7,455 nt of DNA from Thermoleophilia bacterium UBA5186 (GTDB lineage: Bacteria; Actinomycetota; Thermoleophilia; Gaiellales; Gaiellaceae): assembly GCA_002413095.1 (NCBI GenBank), contig DHWI01000128.1, forward strand, positions 12,557 to 20,011, read 5' to 3'. Below, one piece after another: positions 5,285 through 7,455 of this stretch; the first letter of the stretch is position 1, and the number at the start of each line of letters is the position of its first letter. A program made the position numbers and the translations under genes. The notes beneath the pieces were generated by a model. The model searched no databases, was not told the origin of the DNA, and was given only the letters and a program-made list of their open reading frames with translations.

Positions 5285-5290
5285 AGCGTA
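5285..5290 (-). promoter_or_regulatory. Candidate -10 box (TACGCT) of tRNA-Leu
   Basis: The same TACGCT hexamer as upstream of tRNA-Arg(TCT), here 10 nt before the mature tRNA 5' end. It lies in the 21-nt gap between tRNA-Leu and the end of the cupin gene; no convincing -35 is seen. Confidence 0.45.
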
Positions 5291-5295
5291 CCCCG

Positions 5296-5682
5296 CTACG
5301 AACCGAACGCCGCGCGGCGCGCGATGTCTTCCGCGTTCACCATCTGCCCGTCGCGCTCGACATACCCGTCCTTGCCCCCGACGATGACGAGCACGAGGTC
5401 CTCGTCGCCCGCGTTTGAGATTCGCCGCGGCGTCGTCGACTCGACGTGGACGAGCCCGCCGGGGCCGAGCTCGCGCGTCTCGTCGTCGACCTCGACCCGG
5501 GCGCGGCCGCTGTGCACGAAGTACAGCTCGTCCTGCGTGTCGTGGTAGTGGAGGAAGCCCTCGTAGTGCGGCGGATAGACGACAGCGTTGACGCCGAAGG
5601 CCGTCACTCCGAGCGGCTTGCGGATCTTGCGGAAGCCGTAGCCCTCCCCGAGCTCGTCCAGCGAGCCGAACGCGTGCGCCAT
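5296..5682 (-). CDS. Cupin-domain protein
   Basis: A 128-residue single-domain cupin (cupin_2 type), a small cytoplasmic beta-barrel. Motif 1 is GFLHYHDTQDELYFVHSG (42-59) with metal ligands His45, His47 and Glu52. Motif 2 is GPGGLVHVESTTPRRISN (73-90) with His79 and Asn90. All four usual ligands are present, so a divalent-metal-binding protein is expected. Small cupins include isomerases, dioxygenases and sugar or small-molecule sensors; the substrate cannot be deduced. The C-terminus (GGKDGYVERDGQMVNAEDIA) is charged and probably helical. The ATG at 5682 has no Shine-Dalgarno, but TAGCGT lies 6 nt upstream (5689-5694), indicating a leaderless mRNA. It is divergent from trigger factor (64 nt apart) and upstream of tRNA-Leu on the same strand. 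Confidence 0.9.
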   Translation of the reverse strand: MAHAFGSLDELGEGYGFRKIRKPLGVTAFGVNAVVYPPHYEGFLHYHDTQDELYFVHSGRARVEVDDETRELGPGGLVHVESTTPRRISNAGDEDLVLVIVGGKDGYVERDGQMVNAEDIARRAAFGS

Positions 5683-5688
5683 GGAGGA

Positions 5689-5694
5689 GACGCT
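5689..5694 (-). promoter_or_regulatory. Candidate -10 box (TAGCGT) of the leaderless cupin mRNA
   Basis: On the minus strand TAGCGT (TANNNT) is followed by 6 nt and then the cupin ATG. A TTGTCT (5714-5719) lies 19 nt further upstream as a weak -35. Confidence 0.4.
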
Positions 5695-5746
5695 ACTCGA
5701 CGGGCCTCCGCCCAGACAAGGAAGCCTTTGGTTGAATGACCGGACG

Positions 5747-7096
5747 ATGTCGAATCAGGTCGAGGAGCTCGCGGACAATCGCGTCCGCATGACCGTGGAG
5801 GTCCCGAGCGCGGACGTCCACCACGCGGTGGAGCATGCTGCTTCTGACCTCGCCGACAGCGTCAAGATCAAGGGCTTCCGTCAGGGCAAGGTGCCGATGC
5901 CGGTGCTGATCAACCGTGTCGGCAAGGAGCGTCTCTACAGCGACGCGATCGAGAGCCACATCGGCAGCTGGTTCTGGAACGCGGCGCTCGGCGCGAAGCT
6001 GCACCCGTCCGAGCAGCCGCGCTACGACTACGAGCTGCCCGCAAACGACAGGGACGACTGGCGGTTCATCGCCGAGTTCGCGGTCCAGCCGAAGCCCGAG
6101 CTGCCGGAATGGAAGGAGCTCGAGGTCCCGGCCGCCGAGCCCGAGGTTCCGCAGGATCTGCTCGAGCACGAGCTGGCCGTCCTCCGTAGCTCGGTCGCTG
6201 AGCTTTCCCCGGTCGAGGATCGTCCCGCGGAGCTCGGCGACACCGTCGTGGTCGACCTCCTCAATGAGGGCGGCGAGTCTCAGCAGGACTACGTTGTCGA
6301 GCTCGGGGCCGGCCGACTCGTCGACGAGATCGAGCGCGAGCTCGTCGGCATGTCGCCCGGCGAGACGAAGGAGATCGTTTTCGAGCTCGCCGACGACCAG
6401 ACCGCGACGGTCACGGCGACGATGAAGGAGGTCAAGGAGAAGATCCTGCCGCCGCTCGACGACGAGCTCGCGCGCGCGGCGAGCGAGTTCGACACGATCG
6501 ACGAGCTTCGCGCCGATCTGCACGAGCGCCTGCACGAGCAGATCGCTGCCGAGGCCGACTCGACCTTCCGCGCAGCCGTCGTCGACAAGCTCGTCGAGGC
6601 GTCGAAGCTCGATCCCGAGGGCCCGCTCGTCGAGGCGCGCACGCGCGAGCTCCTGAACGGCCTGGCCGCCTCGCTCGAGCGCCGCGGGATCGCGATCGAG
6701 ACGTACCTTCAGCTCACCGGCACGAACCCGGACGACCTGATCGGACGCCTACGCGCGGAGGCGAAGCAGTCGGTCGCGCGCGAGCTGGTCCTCGAGGCGG
6801 TCGCCGAGCAGGCCGGGCTCGACGTTTCCGACGGCGAGGTCGAGACGATGGTGCGCGAGCAGACCGCCGAGACCGAAGAGGACCCGGACACGACGATCGC
6901 GGCGCTGCGCGAGAGCGGCGCGTTCGAGCGGTTGCGCGAGGACCTCCGTCTGCGCGCTGCGCTCGACCGCGTGGCTTCCGAGGTCAAGCGCATCCCCGTC
7001 GAGCTCGCCGAGGCGCGCGAGGCAATCTGGACGCCCGACAAGGAAAAACCGGAGACCGAGACGAAACTGTGGACCCCCGCTAGCAAGGAGACGTAA
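5747..7096 (+). CDS. tig: Trigger factor (ribosome-associated chaperone)
   Basis: Chaperone of 449 residues that binds at the ribosomal exit tunnel. The N-terminal ribosome-binding domain (about 1-115) opens MSNQVEELADNRVRMTVEVP and has the docking signature GFRQGKVP (43-50). The central FKBP-like domain (about 160-228) reads GDTVVVDLLNEGGESQQDYV then ELGAGRLVDEIERELVGMSPGE. It is shorter than the classical domain and lacks the IPGFE motif. The C-terminal helical substrate-cradle domain (about 229-427) starts EVKEKILPPLDDELA. A charged tail ends in TPASKET. ATG 5747 best fits family N-termini but has no Shine-Dalgarno. An in-frame TTG at 5732 has AAGGAAG (5718-5724) 7 nt upstream and would add five residues. 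An in-frame ATG at 5681 adds 22 residues unlike the family and overlaps the cupin start. It precedes clpP, the common tig-clpP order. Confidence 0.96.
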   Translation: MSNQVEELADNRVRMTVEVPSADVHHAVEHAASDLADSVKIKGFRQGKVPMPVLINRVGKERLYSDAIESHIGSWFWNAALGAKLHPSEQPRYDYELPANDRDDWRFIAEFAVQPKPELPEWKELEVPAAEPEVPQDLLEHELAVLRSSVAELSPVEDRPAELGDTVVVDLLNEGGESQQDYVVELGAGRLVDEIERELVGMSPGETKEIVFELADDQTATVTATMKEVKEKILPPLDDELARAASEFDTIDELRADLHERLHEQIAAEADSTFRAAVVDKLVEASKLDPEGPLVEARTRELLNGLAASLERRGIAIETYLQLTGTNPDDLIGRLRAEAKQSVARELVLEAVAEQAGLDVSDGEVETMVREQTAETEEDPDTTIAALRESGAFERLREDLRLRAALDRVASEVKRIPVELAEAREAIWTPDKEKPETETKLWTPASKET

Positions 7097-7104
7097 GGAG
7101 ACGT
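7085..7104 (+). repeat. Tandem duplication AAGGAGACGT across the tig stop
   Basis: AAGGAGACGT occurs twice in direct succession (7085-7094 and 7095-7104), the first within the last tig codons and its stop. A third near copy, AAGGAGACGA, at 7199-7208 contains the clpP ribosome binding site. The two upstream copies therefore look like extra Shine-Dalgarno sequences. Confidence 0.8.
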
Positions 7105-7110
7105 GATTCT

Positions 7111-7164
7111 GCGACGCCGCTTGCGGTGTCGCCATCAGGTCGGACGGGCCTCGCCCGTGCGACC
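7111..7164 (+). other. Two stem-loops in the tig-clpP intergenic region
   Basis: Stem-loop 1 (7111-7132) pairs GCGACGCCGC with GCGGTGTCGC (one G·T), capped by a G(CTTG)C tetraloop. Stem-loop 2 (7138-7164) pairs GGTCG/CGACC and ACGGGC/GCCCGT with one G·G mismatch and loop CTC. They are 5 nt apart and precede the clpP ribosome binding site by about 35 nt. No T-run follows either, so they are more likely a processing, stability or attenuation structure than a simple terminator. They could also shelter a separate clpP promoter, which I could not identify. Confidence 0.55.
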
Positions 7165-7198
7165 GTCTGAAATGACCAGTCGACCCAACCGAACTTCG

Positions 7199-7204
7199 AA
7201 GGAG
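7199..7204 (+). promoter_or_regulatory. Ribosome binding site deciding the TTG start of clpP
   Basis: A full AAGGAG, 5 nt before TTG 7210, is the strongest Shine-Dalgarno in the window and argues for the TTG rather than the downstream ATG at 7228. Confidence 0.7.
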
Positions 7205-7209
7205 ACGAT

Positions 7210-7455
7210 TTGAGCCCGCTGATTCCGATGGTGATCGAGCAGACCTCGCGCGGGGAGCGCTCGTTCGACATCTACTCGCGACTGCTGAACGAGCGGATCA
7301 TCTTCCTCGGGACGCCTGTCGACGACCAGATCGCCAACCTGACGGTGGCGCAGCTCCTCCACCTCGAGTCGGAGGATCCCGACAAGGACATCTCGATCTA
7401 CATCAACTCGCCGGGCGGTGTGGTCTACGCAGGCCTCGCGATCTACGACACGATG
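7210..7455 (+). CDS. clpP: ATP-dependent Clp protease proteolytic subunit ClpP (N-terminal fragment)
   Basis: The first 82 codons of a serine peptidase subunit that forms the tetradecameric chamber working with ClpX/ClpC; the gene continues past the right edge. Visible landmarks are [20 protein letters not shown] (processing/axial-loop region, residues 6-25), [13 protein letters not shown] (28-39) and the oxyanion-loop motif INSPGG followed by [12 protein letters not shown] (65-82). The catalytic Ser, His and Asp lie beyond the window. The start chosen is TTG at 7210 with AAGGAG (7199-7204) 5 nt upstream. The in-frame ATG at 7228 lacks a ribosome binding site at a good distance, and VIEQ is close to the usual start of mature ClpP, so the extra six residues may be a short propeptide. 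It lies 113 nt downstream of tig. Confidence 0.95.
   Translation, partial: MSPLIPMVIEQTSRGERSFDIYSRLLNERIIFLGTPVDDQIANLTVAQLLHLESEDPDKDISIYINSPGGVVYAGLAIYDTM

Noticed and set aside
5681..5746. N-terminal extension of trigger factor starting at ATG 5681
   Set aside because: The extra 22 residues (with PPPRQGSLW) do not resemble trigger factor N-termini, the region has no ribosome binding site for it, and it overlaps the divergent cupin start and promoter.
5693..6535. Minus-strand open frame of 280 codons opposite trigger factor
   Set aside because: It is the antisense shadow of the tig reading frame; the leucine/arginine-rich translation is typical of GC-rich antisense frames.

Overview
The window looks like chromosomal DNA from a high-GC actinobacterium, probably of the Thermoleophilia (Gaiellales/Solirubrobacterales). 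That placement rests on the GC-rich codon use, frequent GTG/TTG starts, TANNNT -10 boxes lying 6 nt before start codons (leaderless mRNAs), tRNA genes without an encoded CCA, and the overall protein character. It is inference, not a database match.

Left part (1-2050). A minus-strand pair opens the window: the first 24 codons of a cyclophilin-type peptidyl-prolyl isomerase (running off the left edge) and, upstream of it with an ATGA overlap, a 97-residue unknown protein. A divergent AI-2E family membrane protein (plus) follows. Its TAG stop lies in a CTAG palindrome that also supplies the stop of the convergent secreted CAP/SCP-domain protein (minus).

Middle (2051-5290). Four single tRNA genes are scattered between protein genes: Arg(TCT) minus, His(GTG) minus, Arg(TCG) plus and Leu(TAG) minus. 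Between them lie a Trp-rich secreted protein of unknown function (minus), a D-2-hydroxyacid dehydrogenase of the glyoxylate/hydroxypyruvate reductase type (plus), and a small protein that looks like a dimeric alpha/beta-barrel (ABM-like) protein (minus). The most unusual feature is a two-copy, two-hairpin module at about 3354-3450 and 4469-4567. In each copy an A hairpin is followed about 30 nt later by a B hairpin. The loops and inner stems are conserved while outer stem pairs change in a compensating way, and each copy abuts a mature tRNA end at a shared GGTGA/GG junction. In copy 1 the B hairpin followed by T4 looks like the tRNA-His terminator. In copy 2 the A hairpin followed by T5 looks like the dehydrogenase terminator.

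Right part (5291-7455). A small cupin protein (minus, apparently leaderless) diverges from trigger factor (plus), which is followed by the start of clpP (plus, TTG start, running off the right edge). This is the familiar tig-clpP protein-quality-control arrangement. Trigger factor keeps its ribosome-docking signature, but its central FKBP-like domain is shortened and lacks the usual active-site aromatic motif. The 113-nt tig-clpP gap holds a tandem AAGGAGACGT duplication, two hairpins and the clpP ribosome binding site.

I see no CRISPR array, transposase, integrase, phage gene or defence operon. There is no gene-free stretch longer than 300 nt; the longest, 3201-3450, holds a start region plus copy 1 of the hairpin module.
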